NCBI GenBank assembly: GCA_017654935.2
Contig: CM065690.1
Coordinates: forward strand, 6,794,053 to 6,858,052
DNA from: Phymorhynchus buccinoides
Taxonomy: Eukaryota; Mollusca; Gastropoda; Neogastropoda; Raphitomidae
DNA: 64,000 bases
Reading direction: 5' to 3'
Shown: positions 36,501-49,534 of the stretch, piece after piece
Layout: every line of letters begins with the position of its first letter
Numbering within the stretch: the stretch's first letter is position 1
The notes under the pieces: generated by a model
Database searches by the model: none
What the model was told of the DNA's origin: nothing
What the model saw: the letters and a program-made list of their open reading frames with translations, nothing else
Made by a program: the position numbers and the translations under genes

Positions 36501-37209
36501 TTTAGGATGTTCGTTTTTTTTTTTTTTTTTTATTCCTATAATGAGATTACAGTATATATTGATAAATACATTGCAAGCATCAATATGTTTTATGATGAAA
36601 CAGTTCAAGCTTGGGATCCCTATACATCATTGTTTGTGTAACTTATCAACAGACACTTGTCACTTTAACTGGTCTTTTTTTTGGTGTTGTTTTTCCTCCT
36701 ACAAATATTTATATGGCTTACTTAAATTATGATTATGCAGTGCATTCTTCAATGCCCACTTTAACTTCTCTGTATGTCTTTCTGTCCCTATCTTTCTCTC
36801 TGTCTGTCTTTCTTTCTTTTTGCTCTCTTAAAAAAAAAGGAAAAACATTGAATGTAACAGCAATTTTTATTTATGTTTATTTGAATGTTAATAATTATGT
36901 GATCTTCTTCTTCTTTTCTGCGTTCCCAGGCCATATGGACACATAGGCATACACACGCATTGTTGTCCACACCTGCAACGCACTACCGCACACACTAACA
37001 CACGCACGCACACACAGAAACAATCTCTCTATCTCTCTCACTAACGCACATACACACGCGCGCGCGCGCATTTACGCACACACTAACGTAATTATGCACG
37101 CAGAAACACAAATAAGACTGAAAAACAAAAGGAGACTGATCGAGTAGTTGTAGTTGTAGACTTATTGTAACGTTCTCTCTCTGTCTCTGTCTGTGTATCT
37201 CTCTTCTGC
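36501..37209. other. Single-copy AT-rich sequence, no gene
   Basis: It begins with a poly(T) run. An inverted fragment of the GAA-tail repeat lies at 36903-36940 (TTCTGCGTTCCCAGGCCATA), and short CA/CG alternations at 36985-37080. Confidence 0.5.
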
Positions 37210-37219
37210 TACTTTCTCC

Positions 37220-37262
<43 letters not shown>

Positions 37263-37350
37263 CTTCTCTCTCTCTCTCTCTCTCTCTCTTCTCGATCTCT
37301 CTCCCTAATTGTATTTCATTACCTGTCCTGTTCTATTTGTCACTCTCTCT

Positions 37351-37396
<46 letters not shown>

Positions 37397-37463
37397 TCTC
37401 TCTTCTCTCTCTCTCTCTCTTCCCGATAATTGTATTTCATACCTGTCCTGTCTATAGTCACTG

Positions 37464-37501
<38 letters not shown>

Positions 37502-37571
37502 CCCGTACAGGAATTGTCTTTCATACCTCGTCCTCTCTTGTCACTCCCTCTCTCCTTTCTCTCTTCCTCTT

Positions 37572-37611
<40 letters not shown>

Positions 37612-37889
37612 ATTGTATTTCTCTCTCTCTCTACGTCTCTCTCTCTCTCTCTCTCTCTCACTCTCTCTCTCTCTCTCTAATATCCACTCTCTCTCTCTCT
37701 TCCCCGTAATGGTAGTTCATACCTCTTTCTCTCTCTCTAGTCTCTCTCTTTCTTTCTCTCTCTTCTCTCTCTCTTCTCTCCCCCCCCTCCTCTCTCCTCT
37801 CTCTCTCTCTCTACTCTCTTCTTTCATATCTTCCACCCCTACCCTCTCCCTCTCTCTCTCTTCCGTAATTGTATTTCATACCCTCTCTG

Positions 37890-37944
<55 letters not shown>

Positions 37945-37980
37945 ACTCTCTCTCTCTCTCCCCTCTCTCTCTCTCTCTGC
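37210..37980. repeat. (CT)n-dominated region with a recurring spacer
   Basis: CT tracts are separated about every 60-130 bases by diverged spacers such as CCGTAATTGTATTTCATACC, so this is a degenerate higher-order tandem repeat rather than one microsatellite. Confidence 0.85.
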
Positions 37981-38146
37981 GAACTACTATCAAAAAGTGT
38001 CTTTTTTACACTCTGTGCTGGTATTTAGCAGAATCTTGCTACGAGGCCTGACGGCACGACACAACCACCTTCCTTGATAATTATTATGCTGAATGCAAAT
38101 CGGCAACTTGGTCAGGTCCTGTCGCCACTTACAACAACAGCACACA

Positions 38147-38149
38147 AAC

Positions 38150-38211
<62 letters not shown>

Positions 38212-38341
38212 TACGAACCACAACCAAGGGCGGGGGGGGGGGGGGGGGGGGTGAGGGGGGGGGGGGGTGAATGGGTTTTTGGGGTGGGTGTGGTTGAGGG
38301 GGGGGGGTGGGGGGAGGTGAGGGGTGAGAGGGGGGGGGGGA
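38147..38341. repeat. (CA)n/(GC)n followed by a G-rich tract
   Basis: CA and GC alternations (38147-38210), then strongly G-rich sequence (38229-38341) able in principle to form G-quadruplexes on the plus strand. Confidence 0.85.
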
Positions 38342-38603
38342 GACTCAACAAAAATTGATTTTAGACTTGAAATTAAACTTGGTAACACTTTGATACAATC
38401 AAAGGGGAACAATGACGTCACTTAGAAAAACACGCCACACAGCCAAAGGTTATGAAAGAAATCTTTTTCTCCAGAAAATAATATAAACACCCTCTGACGT
38501 GTTTCAAGACGTTCGTGCATGTCGGAAATGTTATAACACGGTGGGTCGATCCTGGAGATACTGCTGTACCAGAAAAGACCCGAACTTGTTAAAATAATTT
38601 TAC
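38342..38603. repeat. R1 repeat, first part, copy B side
   Basis: Matches 10729-10983 with small differences. It breaks off at AATAATTTTACTA and resumes at 40425 (TATCAAACTTTGCC), so 38604-40424 is inserted sequence. No LINE is present at the position corresponding to copy A. Confidence 0.8.
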
Positions 38604-39200
38604 TAGCGCAACTCCGAGTACCGGTAACGCCTAGTAACGGTAACGCCTAGTAACGGTTAACGCCTAGTAACGGTAACGCCTAGTAACGGTAACGCCAAGT
38701 ACTGGTAACGCTGAGTACAGCAAATTTGAAGCGATTCGGTTAAGTAACGGCGGAGTTAAAAGGCCCCGTTTCCCGTTGGCGCTGCTGTGAGAGTGACGCG
38801 CTCTCCCTAATAACGGTAACGCCAAGTACTGGTAACGCTGAGTACAGCAAATTTGAAGCGATTCGGTTAAGAAAAGGCGGAGTTATAAGGCCCCGTTTTC
38901 CCGTTGGCACTGCTCTGAGAGTGATGCGCTCTCCCTAGTAACGGTAACGCCTAGTAACGGTAACGCCAAAGTGCTGGTAACGCTGAGTACAGCAAATTTG
39001 AAGCGATTCGGTTAAGAAACGGCGGAGTTATAAGGCCCCGTTTCCCGTTAGCGCTGCTCTGAGAGTGACGCGCTCTCCCGATTGTCTTCATATTTGCTGC
39101 TAGGCTTCGCCCCGGCCACAGCAAGCACGACAGCCAATTTGAAGCGATTCGGTTAAGAAACGGCGGAGTTCTTTGTGAAAAGGTGAAGCGGCGTATCGCG
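38604..39200. repeat. Two-level tandem repeat (short AACGCCTAGTAACGGT units within 127-145-bp units)
   Basis: A 16-base word, AACGCCTAGTAACGGT, repeats from 38626. Larger units beginning near GTACTGGTAACGCTGAG recur at 38699, 38826 and 38971, each carrying AATTTGAAGCGATTCGGTTA and GAGAGTGACGCGCTCTCC; a fourth partial unit follows at about 39130. Confidence 0.9.
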
Positions 39201-39315
39201 CGCGTTTATTAATCGATTCGCTTCCGGTTTGGCAAACAGATAGTCACCGTTCCCGGTCATCTACCTTCCAAATGCGAAGGCAATCCGTCCAGAAATAAAT
39301 AATAATATAATAATT

Positions 39316-39369
39316 CAAGAGTGACACCAACCAGCAACAGCGCATATACAAAGCAACTCTCTCTCTCTA

Positions 39370-39437
<68 letters not shown>

Positions 39438-39496
39438 CCCCCCCCCCCCCCCCCCGCGCACACACACACACACCCGCGCACACACACACGCACGCA

Positions 39497-39566
<70 letters not shown>

Positions 39567-39806
39567 TATTGACGCCAACTCGTTCATACCCCATTCGGTA
39601 AGCCACAGCAACCGAGCCGCATGGACTGACCACATACACCAACACACATACAAACCCTCACACACAACGTACGCACGCAGACAGACACACACAGACTCAC
39701 ACACATGCGTGCACACACAACCCACAAAACCAAAATACACACAATTAAGCACACATGTATGCAAACATTCATGCTCACACACATACACAACACACACACA
39801 CACACA

Positions 39807-39866
<60 letters not shown>

Positions 39867-39925
39867 CACAAAACACAGCACAAACCTCTTATTAAATCTT
39901 CCCTCACGTGCACACAACGATAGAC
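39316..39925. repeat. CA-rich dispersed repeat, probably LINE 3' UTR
   Basis: Very long CA tracts (39370-39563, 39796-39862) with a C-run are embedded in sequence similar to 3893-4150. It directly follows the 3' end of the LINE fragment on the minus strand, so it may be that element's 3' region. Confidence 0.7.
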
Positions 39926-39939
39926 AACTGATCAAATAT

Positions 39940-40413
39940 TTAGGGCGCAGCAGGAAAACGATGGGTTTTAAGAGAGGTTTTGAATGAGGAGACTGAGTTG
40001 GAGTGTCGGAGAGGAGAAGGCAGAGAATTCCACAGAGATGGTACTTGACAAGAAAAAGAACGTTGGCCAGCAGATTTGAGACGGATGGAGGGAATGGAAA
40101 GGAGACGAGAATCAGAAGACGAACGTAGTTGGCGAGCTGGGACATAGAGATGAAGAAGATCAGAGAGATACAGGGGAGCTTGATCATTCAGTGACTTAAA
40201 GGCAAGGAGGAGAATTTTGTAGTCAATACGTGATTGAACTGGGAGCCAATGTAGGGAACGAAGAACCGGAGTGATGTGATCGTACCTAGGGGAGCGAGAA
40301 ATGAGACGAGCAGCATTATTCTGGAGATACGGGCGCCGAGAGGCGGCGGATACGCGTTTCGCGCATTTGCCAAACCGCGCAAATGACACGGCCGCCTCGG
40401 TTGCCGTTGCCAT
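39940..40413 (-). pseudogene. LINE 3' fragment: C-terminal tail of a CR1/L2/Rex-like reverse-transcriptase ORF
   Basis: The 157-residue frame carries the conserved tail of these LINEs: QNNAARLISRSPRYDHITPV, LRSLHWLPVQSRIDYKIL, then a region ending PSLWNSLPSPLR and a final SFKTSLKTHRF. The catalytic domain is absent, so this is a 5'-truncated insertion. Together with its CA-rich flank it interrupts the R1 repeat. It belongs to a different group from the LINE at 11.2-14.4 kb. Confidence 0.9.
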
Positions 40414-40424
40414 CGCGCCGTATC

Positions 40425-40605
40425 AAACTTTGCCTACATATACCAAATATCCCACGATGTCATGAGACCCTGGGTAGAGGGTCCTATGATCTATGAGCAA
40501 CTTAGGACGCGCATTTTACCGCCAGGGGGCAATCAAACCAGTAGGGGCTTAGCGCGAGTCTTAGTTGGGCATAGTGAAAGAGAGAGATGGACATCTCCCC
40601 CCCTC

Positions 40606-40701
<96 letters not shown>

Positions 40702-40984
40702 ACGCCCAACTAAGAATATTGTAGTGTTATGCAAATGAACAGATAGAAAGTCCAGAGGGAGACGAGGGGAGGACATACATTCTTTCTAGGGCTTCATACA
40801 AGCGCGTGGTGTTCGTTCAGCCATGTACATAATCTAACCCAAACGGAAGAGGAAGTACAAATCGAAGGGCTACAATCATGCCCAATACGATGAGAGTCAT
40901 TTAGCAGAGTAACTTCCCTTTAACTATTAGTAGCTTTAGAGATTACCAAACCAATATCACGCGCTAAGCCCCTACTGGTTTGAT
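40425..40984. mobile_element. R1 remainder plus foldback element, copy B
   Basis: 40425-40572 completes R1. 40535-40984 is the foldback element (CAGTAGGGGCTTAGCGC to GCGCTAAGCCCCTACTG), whose core is (CT)n instead of (GA)n. Its right end joins the residual minisatellite directly at 40983. Confidence 0.75.
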
Positions 40985-41047
40985 AATGTCACTGTCAGTC
41001 ATAAGAATGTCACTGCCAGTCATGTCACTGTCAGTCATAATATAATG
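40983..41047. repeat. Residual 3' minisatellite, about 3 units (copy B)
   Basis: Only a few GTCACTGTCAGTCATAA-type units separate the foldback element from the receptor stop codon, against about 1.3 kb in copy A. Confidence 0.9.
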
Positions 41048-44000
41048 TTAGCCAGTCATAGTAATATCGCTGTCAGTCGTGTCACTCAAAACGTCACTGC
41101 CAGTCGTGTCACTCATGACGTCACTGCCAGCGTCATAGTGTTGCTGATCGTCATAATAACCGGACACTGCATCGTCTCCAGACTGCGTGGCGACCAGCTC
41201 TGACTGAGACATGGCAGTGAGGGATTCGCTCCCAGTGGAACTCTCATTCTCCGCAAACTCGGAGGCTTCCTCTCTGTCGCTCGGAGGCGTCCTCATGTCC
41301 GGCACGACAGAAGGAGGAGGAGGAGAAGAAGAAGAACAGGAGGAAGCGGGAGGAGAAGGTTGATGTTGACGTCTTCGAATGACGACGACGATGATGACGG
41401 TGACGAGGACGATGAAGGCCAAGCCCCCCGCGATAGACGATCTCAGCACGAGGCTTTTCGACGATGCTCTCTTTTGGGGAGAGTCTCCACCTAGAAGGAA
41501 AGAAAGAAGAAGAAAGATTAAAGAAAGACTGAAAGAAAACTGCAGAGAAAATAGAGAGAAGAAGGAGGGTTAGATAGACTTGGGGTGGTAGAAAAGAAAG
41601 AAAGACTGAAAGAAAACTGAAGGGGAAAAGAGAGATAAGAAGAAGGAGGGTTAGAGAGACTGGAGGTGGTAGAGAAGAAAGAAAGACTGAAAGAAAACTG
41701 AAGGGAAAAGAGAGATAAGAAGAAGGAGGGTTAGAGAGACTGGAGGTGGTAGAGAAGAAAGAAAGACTGAAAGAAAACTGAAGGGAAAAGAGAGATAAGA
41801 AGAAGAGAGGGTTAGAGAGACTGGAGGTGGTGGTAGAGAAGAAAGAAAGACTGAAAGAAAACTGAAGGGAAAAGAGAGATAAGAAGAAGAGAGGGTTAGA
41901 GAGACTGGAGGTGGTGGTAGAGAAGAAAGAAAGACTGAAAGAAAACTGAAGGGAAAAGAGAGATAAGAAGAAGGAGGGTTAGAGAGACTGGAGGTGGTAG
42001 AGAAGAAAGAAAGACTGAAAGAAAACTGAAGGGAAAAGAGAGATAGGAAGAAGGAGGGTTAGAGAGACTGGAGGTGGTTGAGAAGAAAGAAAGACTGAAA
42101 GAAAACTGAAGGGAAAGAGAGATGAAGAGAAAAGAGAGATAGGAAGAAGGAGGGTTAGAGAGACTGGAGGTGGTTGAGAAGAAAGAAAGACTGAAAGAAA
42201 ACTGAAGGGAAAAGAGAGATAAGAAGAAGAAGGAGGGTTAGAGAGACTGGAGGTGGTTGAGAAGAAAGAAAGACTGAAAGAAAACTGAAGGGAAAAGAGA
42301 GATAAGAAGAAGGAGGGTTAGAGAGACTGGAGGTGGTAGAGAAGAAAGAAAGACTGAAGGGAAAAGAGAGATGAAAAGGGTTAGAGAGACTGGAGGTGGT
42401 AGAAAGAAAGACTGAAAGAAAACTGAAGGGAAAAGAGAGATAAGAAGAAGAAGGAGGTTAGAGAGACTGGAGGTGGTTGAGAAGAAAGAAAGACTGAAAG
42501 AAAACTGAAGGGGAAAGAGAGATAAGTAGAAGGAGGGTTAGAGAGACTGGAGGTGGTAGAGAAGAAAGAAAGAGAAGAAAGAAAGACTGAAAGAAAACTG
42601 AAGGAAAAAAGAGAGAGAAGAAGAAGGAGGGTTAGAGAGACTGGAGGTGGTAGAGAAGAAAGAAAGACTGAAAGAAAACTGAAGGGAAAAGAGAGATAGG
42701 AAGGAGGAGGGTTAGAGAGACTGGAGGTGGTTGAGAAGAAAGAAAGACTGAAAGAAAACTGAAGGGAAAAGAGAGATAGGAAGAAGAAGGGTTAGAGAGA
42801 CTGGAGGTGGTTGAGAAGAAAGAAAGACTGAAAGAAAACTGAAGGGAAAAGAGAGATAGGAAGAAGTAGGGTTAGAGAGACTGGAGGTGGTAGAGAGAAA
42901 GAAAGAAAGACTGAAAGAAAACTGGAGGTGAAGGGAAAAGAGAGATAAGAGAGAAGAAGGAGGGTTAGAGAGACTGGAGGTGGTTGAGAAGAAAGAAAGA
43001 CTGAAAGAAAACTGAAGGGAAAAGAGAGATAGGAAGAAGAAGGGTTAGAGAGACTGGAGGTGGTTGAGAAGAAAGAAAGACTGAAAGAAAACTGAAGGGA
43101 AAAGAGAGATAGAAGAAGAAAGACTGAAAGGAAGGAGGGTTAGAGAGACTGGAGGTGGTTGAGAAGAAAGAAAGACTGAAAGAAAACTGAAGGGAAAAGA
43201 GAGATAAGAAGAAGGAGGGTTAGAGAGACTGGAGGTGGTAGAGAAGAAAGAAAGACTGAAAGAAAACTGAAGGGAAAAGAGAGATAGGAAGAAGAAAGGG
43301 TTAGAGAGACTGGAGGTGGTTGAGAAGAAAGAAAGACTGAAAGAAAACTGAAGGGAAAAGAGAGATAGGAAGAAGAAGGAGGGTTAGAGAGACTGGAGGT
43401 GGTTGAGAAGAAAGAAAGACTGAAAGAAAACTGAAGGGAAAAGAGAGATAGGAAGAAGAAGGAGGGTTAGAGAGACTGGAGGTGGTTGAGAAGAAAGAAA
43501 GACTGAAAGAAAACTGAAGGGAAAAGAGAGATAGGAAGAAGTAGGGTTAGAGAGACTGGAGGTGGTTGAGAAGAAAGAAAGACTGAAAGAAAACTGAAGG
43601 GAAAAGAGAGATAAGAAGAAGAAGGGTGACAAGAACCTTTTTCTTTCTTTCTTTTTTGGGGTGGTGGCGTGGTGTGGGGTGGACTTAGGGAAACCTAGCT
43701 ATCAGTTCGGTTCAAACCAGGCAACGGTATTTCTCCCTGTTCTTATGGACTTTTTATCAGCGGTTGGGGGTTCCATTGACGTGCGTAAAACGCATGGGTC
43801 ATGTCAGACTTGCCTTAAGTCCACATCCGAAAGACTCGATGTTCAGTTCGATTTACCCGTCGAAGTAGAATGAAAGAGCCAGATGAGGATTCGAACCTGA
43901 GTCACACATGCCTTGAATTGGCAGGCGAATGTTTTCTATTGTTGTCACGTGGCATGATTCATCAACGATGAAAGCAAACAACATGAAATCGAATTTATTA

Positions 44001-45592
44001 GAACGTTAATTCTAGTCTTTTAGTTTGCATGATTGATTCACGTGGACATGATCATTACCCCAAGAAGGTAATCATTTCGTCTTTGCCTGTCAATCTCTCC
44101 GTCTCTCTGTGACCCTCATATATGATGGAGTTCAATTTAACGGTGAAGTTTTAATTGTCTGAGGTAAAGTGGCAACGTAATACTTTAACCCTTTCACCGC
44201 CAGCCAAATTGCAACCAAAAATGTCCATTAAATTTGCCTGGGTAGAGAACAAAATCCATCTGCAGTATTGGGTATTATTCTGTGACATATACAAAATAAG
44301 GTATTTCCTTACTTCCCCAAACTATGACAATAGGGTCTTTGGATAATATACCCCAGTTTGATGCCTTTTAGTGACATAGCTGTTCAATCAATGTGGTGCT
44401 AAAATGCGACTTTGGCGGTGAAAGGGTTTTAAAGTGTTCGAGTTTGAAATGGTTTGTTTCATTTGGTAAGATACAGAACGGTTTTTTTTGTTTGTCAGCT
44501 TTATGTCACTTTTAAAACTGATAAAGCATAAAAAAAGAAGAAATCAACCAAGATTATGTGAGTAGATTGTCATCTCTTTTAATCTATAGGACTGTCATTT
44601 TGATACAGAAATGTATTCATGTTTATCACGTTCTTCATTTCCCTTTAAACGATTCTTACTGGAGTGCAGGGTTCTAGTAGAGACATTTTACTGCACCTAC
44701 CTGCTGGCGGGTCAACGTGACATTTGGGGGTTCCCGAAGACAGCCGGATCTGCGCTTCAGTCGTGGCGTCCTCAAAGGCTACGGAGCCAAACCACAGAAG
44801 ACACCTGAAGCGCCCGCTGCACGCTGGCGGGACGGACGATACCAGAAGTTCAAGAACTGTCGTCCCTCGATAAAACCTTCCCACCTTCGAGGCCTCCTGG
44901 GTGAACACTCTCGATGTCCCATCACCGGCGCCTTCTGCGCTGATGTTGGTCCAGCCCTTGGGGTCTTTGAACTGGTAAGCGACTTTCAGAGAGTCGCGCG
45001 GGTTAGTCAAGTACATGTTAGCCGTGCAACTTAAACGGAGGGTTTCATTATATTCGTATTTCTCTTTCGTTGGAAAGATGGCGAGTGTTGTTTTCCCGGG
45101 GTGTGGAATGAGAGTTAGGATGACGAAATCAACCACGCATTTACTCGCTTTCTTTTCTTTCTCCCAAAAATTCAGTTTACACGTCCAGTTCAGAGATAGA
45201 TCTCCTGGAGTCGCTCCTGCGACGGCCAGAAATGGGGCACAGGCAAATTTGGACCCATTGTTCGACGATTCAGTTCCGTTAGTGAACTGATCCAGCAGGT
45301 ATTCAACCCAGCCGTCAGGGTAACTACTGTAAACTCGAGGAAGTAGATCTTTCTTCGATGTTTTTGGACCGACGTCAACAGTTGCTCCAAGGTATATGTA
45401 TTGCAAACCTTCACGACAATAATCGCCCGCTAAACACGAAATGTTTATATTATTTTGAACACCGTCTTGTATAATAACAGGATTGGGGCGAACGTGTACC
45501 AGAGTTTTCTTGAGACACTCGCCACAAACGTATCCAATTAAAATGACAGTTGTCAGAGCGGAGATAACTTCTACAAGTAGTTTATTTTTCAT
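41048..45592 (-). CDS. Putative Ig-like transmembrane receptor, copy B (two coding exons)
   Basis: join(44701-45592, 41048-41490), minus strand. Lengths (892 + 443 nt), phase-1 junction and splice signals (GCAG before GTAGGTG; CTTCTAG before GTGGAG) are the same as copy A, giving 444 residues. It keeps the signal peptide, Ig-like ectodomain, transmembrane helix and acidic tail. Against copy A I count about 12 amino-acid changes and 6 silent ones. Six replacement and no silent changes fall in the last ~125 bases of exon 1 (N to S, A to T, Q to R, F to S, Q to H, G to V), the juxtamembrane part. The intron is longer (3.2 against 1.95 kb) because of VNTR expansion, although it lacks the 250-bp insertion. 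Both copies look intact. Function unrecognised. Confidence 0.75.
41495..43628. repeat. Intronic ~80-bp VNTR, about 25 units (copy B)
   Basis: Same unit as 17215-17868 but about three times as many copies, with unit-length variants (extra GGT, GAA and partial units). On the transcript strand it gives roughly 25 pyrimidine-tract-plus-CAG blocks before the genuine acceptor. Confidence 0.95.
44189..44426. mobile_element. piggyBac-like MITE in the receptor intron (copy B)
   Basis: CCCTTTCACCGCCA/TGGCGGTGAAAGGG ends after TTAA (44185-44188). It contains TTTGCCTGGGTAGAGAACA, missing from the copy A element by a small deletion. Confidence 0.75.
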
Positions 45593-45694
45593 TCGTTTGG
45601 ACTTGGGTCAATGATCAATGGAAAAAAAACTAAGCCGGTTTTGAATTCGCCCATTTAGCATAAACAAAATAGGGAATAGGACATTTGCCACGAG

Positions 45695-45800
45695 TGTCCG
45701 TTCTATATTAGACTACTAATTTGACTGAGAGTGTCCATTCTATATTAGACTACTAATTTGACCGAGAGTGTCCATTCTATATTAGACTACTAATTTGCCT
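45695..45800. repeat. 37-bp tandem repeat upstream of the receptor (copy B)
   Basis: Three GAGTGTCC-initiated units as in copy A (20157-20267), at the same distance from the start codon. Confidence 0.9.
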
Positions 45801-46560
45801 GCGCTCCTTCTTCTGCCCGAGTTGCGCTGAACTTTTCTAATTCAACTCTCTAAATTTAACTCATCATATCAGTGGAAGTCAATGTCGCCAGCACGCGGCA
45901 AATGCCCTATTAGGGACCATACTAGGTCAAAGCAGTGGTAAATGAAGGGCGGAGCTGTGCCGGTCGGGGTTCGTCCACGGGGAGCACTTCGCTAGCCGGA
46001 GTGGTCATTGCCTGGATACTGAGAAATGTATGGTCTAAAGTTTTTTGTTCTGAAATCAGGGCAGACTGTCATTAAGTGATTAGCACGTGCCCAACACATG
46101 TTATTTGTATTAGGGCAATGCACTTTTCCATTCCGTTGAGATAATAGCTTATGTTATACGCAAGTAAAGCTGTTTCAACCTATTCAGAACCACAACCAGA
46201 ACCAGAACGTCAGACCTCATCAGTCATAGGCCTAGAGGGTTGGTCTTTTAGTGACGTCTTTTTTCGCTTGACATCATTAAAGTTTGCATTCCTATCTTCC
46301 TTACTTTAGGGTGGGTTAGGGAAAGTTCGGATTTACTTTGTATAGCTTAGCGGAATTTCAGATTTAATCTGCTTTATAGTAAAGTAAAGAAAGGTAACTC
46401 CCTCTGTAATTAACTCCCTTCACCAAAGTTATTTACGGCACCAATTCGCCTAGCAAAGTATAAACAACAGCCACATTGAGACAGACCCAGGTTCATCCTT
46501 TACCTTACTATTTTATCCTCTCTCCTTGCCTCACTATTTCTGTATTAATCTACTTTGTTT
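45801..46560. other. Intergenic, copy B
   Basis: Equivalent of 20268-21020, including the stray minisatellite-like unit. No gene seen. Confidence 0.5.
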
Positions 46561-46569
46561 AGCTTTCGG

Positions 46570-46572
<3 letters not shown>

Positions 46573-46603
<31 letters not shown>

Positions 46604-46845
46604 TTTATAGCGCCTAATCTTAAAATAAAGCCCTAAGCGCTTACAATAATGATTGAATAAACCAGCAAGCAATATAAATAAATAAATGACAAAAATATAT
46701 TATACACGCGCGCGCACATACATGCACGCACTAAACGCAGACACACGCACGCACTAAACTGACAGACACACACACACACACACACGCACGCACACACGCA
46801 CACACACACGCACAAACAACACGCATGCACACAAACACACGCGAA
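46573..46845. repeat. (TAA)n with SINE-type tail and CA repeats (copy B)
   Basis: Counterpart of 21027-21305 with shorter TAA and CA tracts. Confidence 0.6.
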
Positions 46846-47672
46846 TGGAAGGGGCGCAGTACTTTGAAAAGAAATATAGCAGTGTCGCGTTCATTTACAC
46901 ATTAGTATAGGAAAGAGTCATCACATTCGTCATAAGAAACATACATCATTCACGATGACGTGATAATTTAGCTTACTGTCTTGAAATGTGCACGTACCAC
47001 GTGACTGTCTCGTCATTAACTGACATTGGGAGGATTTTGGCTGAAGAAGAAGGACACCTGCTCCAGCCAGTCAGACAATTGCGGCAGTTAGGAACTAAGT
47101 AAAAGCAGTTCCATCAACAACTATATTGTCAAGAACTCGCCCAAGTATTAGGCCAATACTAGGAGATGCCATAGGTCGACTGAGACACGGATCGTCAACT
47201 TCTTGCGACGAAGGCGGACCAGGAGAGGTAGACCTGGCAGCACGACCGTTGAGTCTCGACCACATTCTGATTTATTTGGGGTAGGCTACATATTCATTCA
47301 TTTAGCATCGTTTTTGGTCATCATACTCATTCTTCCAAGGTATCGATTTCGTTTTAGGTCAAACGGGGTTGTATTCGCGTTCCGTACTTTTTCTAAACTA
47401 TTATTATTCATTAGCCAGATCTACATGATCGATCGATGACCACGACAAAGCAAGTGAATGTCATCTTCGCCTTGTGTCATCCTCATACCCATTTGTTTAT
47501 TGATTATGTAGAACATGATGACATGTATTGTTCTTTCTAGAGTCTGCATGAGTTGAATGTATTTTGAGCATGAATTAGCATCTTAGTTTCATGAATGATG
47601 CATGAATCCTTATCTGATTTCAGGACTCTTGATTATGGAGTAAAAAAGTAAGATAGTGCATTTGTAAAGGAT

Positions 47673-47993
47673 GTGAGTGTGAGTGTGGAAAATAGCTGTG
47701 TGTATCTAGGCACACAGAGAACTGACACTGCACGTTCCTTGCAGGTTTTTTTCTACTACCGGCTACGGACAGCTGTATTCCTAGATGTCTACAGCAATAC
47801 GTCATGGATGCAAGTACGATTCCTCTCTAGTACGTGGTCATCACTGCACCACGTGCGACGTCTGAAGACCAGCACAGGAGGATCAGCGAACGAAGTGCTG
47901 CACTTCAAGATCAAGCACTTCACACCAGAAAGCGTTCAAGTTAAGTGGATTGCAGTAAAGACAACACTGACACGAACACATCACATCCTCTAG
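47673..47993 (+). other. Candidate 106-residue ORF, unrecognised (copy B)
   Basis: Same protein as 22132-22452; neighbouring small frames at 47203-47439 and 48175-48423 match copy A counterparts. No domain recognised. Confidence 0.2.
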
Positions 47994-48453
47994 TCTTCAC
48001 AAAATCTTGTATTAATTGTGCCAAAGAAACATCTTCTCAAAAGAGTGACAATAAGCATCTGAGAAGACGAGAAAAACAACAACACTAACGTATTAGCTAG
48101 TAATATCAGAAGATCACATTTTTTACACATTTATTTTGGTTACAATGGTTGTTTAGTTTTAATAAATGTAATACGTGCTCGTAACTTTGGTTTTAGATCT
48201 GTTGAAGAGAGTGAAAGGAAGGGGCGCAAGAGTGTACTATCTCTCCTGGTCTGAATCATCTGTTTGTGTGCGACAAGCAGGCTATGATTTGAAAAGAGTA
48301 GTTTTGAGAGAAGACTTAAATGAAGAAAGGGAGTTGGCAGAACGGAGAGGTAAAGGGAGTCTATTCCAAGTGGAGGGGGCCTGGAAAGAGAAGGAGCGTT
48401 CGCCAAGGGTCTTGGTGCGGTAATGAGGGATCTGGAGGAGAGAACTTTGTAGA

Positions 48454-48850
48454 CTAGATCTATTCCTTAGGGAAATTTTGGATTTTCCTTGTATAGCTGA
48501 GAGAAATTTCCGAATTACTTTGTATACTTTAGGGAAATTTCGGATTTAATATGTCTAGCTTATTAGGGAAATTTCGGATTTACTTTTGTATAGCTTAGGG
48601 AAATTTCGGATTTACTTTGCATAGCTTAGGGAAATTTCGGATTTACTTTGCATAGCTTAGGGAAATTTCGGATTTACTTTGTATAGCTTAGGGAAATTTC
48701 GGATTTACTTTGTATAGCTTCGGGGAAGTTCGGATTTTCTTTGTATCGCTTAAGGAAATTTCGGATTGACTTTGCATAGCTTAGGGCAATTTCGTATTTA
48801 CTATAGCTTAAGGAAATTTCGGATTTACTATAGCTTAGGGAAATTTCAGA
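48454..48850. repeat. 31-bp minisatellite, about 12 units (copy B)
   Basis: Unit for unit nearly identical to 22917-23310, unlike the other minisatellites, which differ in copy number between A and B. Confidence 0.95.
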
Positions 48851-49113
48851 CAAGTTTAGTCAGTTGCAAGGACTTTGAAGGATGCAGTGTTTTTTTGCAT
48901 TCACTACTGTCAAAAACCTGACGCTTCATGCCCTGACATGACATGCGGAAGACACGGATGCTGTCTTACAGATAATCATACAGACAAAAGAAACAATTGA
49001 TACTCCAAAACAAATGTTTGACATAACTAATCAATAGAAATAGGGGAACATGGGGTAAAAGGTCCCCTGTGGGTAAAAAAAGCCCCTCTTGGTTGATGAG
49101 CGGACATGCCTTA

Positions 49114-49303
49114 GGCCGGGTTCACATTAGATGCGTAAGTTCCGTACAGAAAACCCTAAATAAGTGGAAGAAAGAAGGATAAAAGTTTACGCATATAGGG
49201 AAATTCGAAAACGAGCGCAAACCTTTTCCCTTCTTTGTTTCACTTATTTATGGATTGCGCACGGGTTTCCGCATGGAATATCCGCTTATGTGTGTACACG
49301 GCC
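49114..49303. mobile_element. Foldback MITE, PIF/Harbinger-like (copy B)
   Basis: Counterpart of 23574-23764 with several substitutions inside (for example CGAAAACGAGCGCAAACC). Confidence 0.75.
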
Positions 49304-49534
49304 TTCTGGTAAAAAGATCCATTATAAATGAACACGAGGGTCTAAACCATGTGGTAGTTTTGCGAAAATTGGATCAAATAATTCCAGTTTGCAAATTTCA
49401 TTATCGAAATGACAAAGATGCTACAAGTCAATTTTGTTGATGTTATCCAGCATTCAATTTTTGTTGGATTGTTTTACCAAAGGTCGGGGCAGTGGGTGGA
49501 TGCCTCGTGCCTCCATACAGGGAGCTGGACGACC

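Noticed and set aside
35983..36641. ORFs spanning the N run
   Set aside because: They are translations of undetermined bases.
39367..40187. Cys/Val-rich ORFs over the CA tracts
   Set aside because: (TG)n translation artefacts; only the LINE tail at 39940-40413 is genuine coding ancestry.
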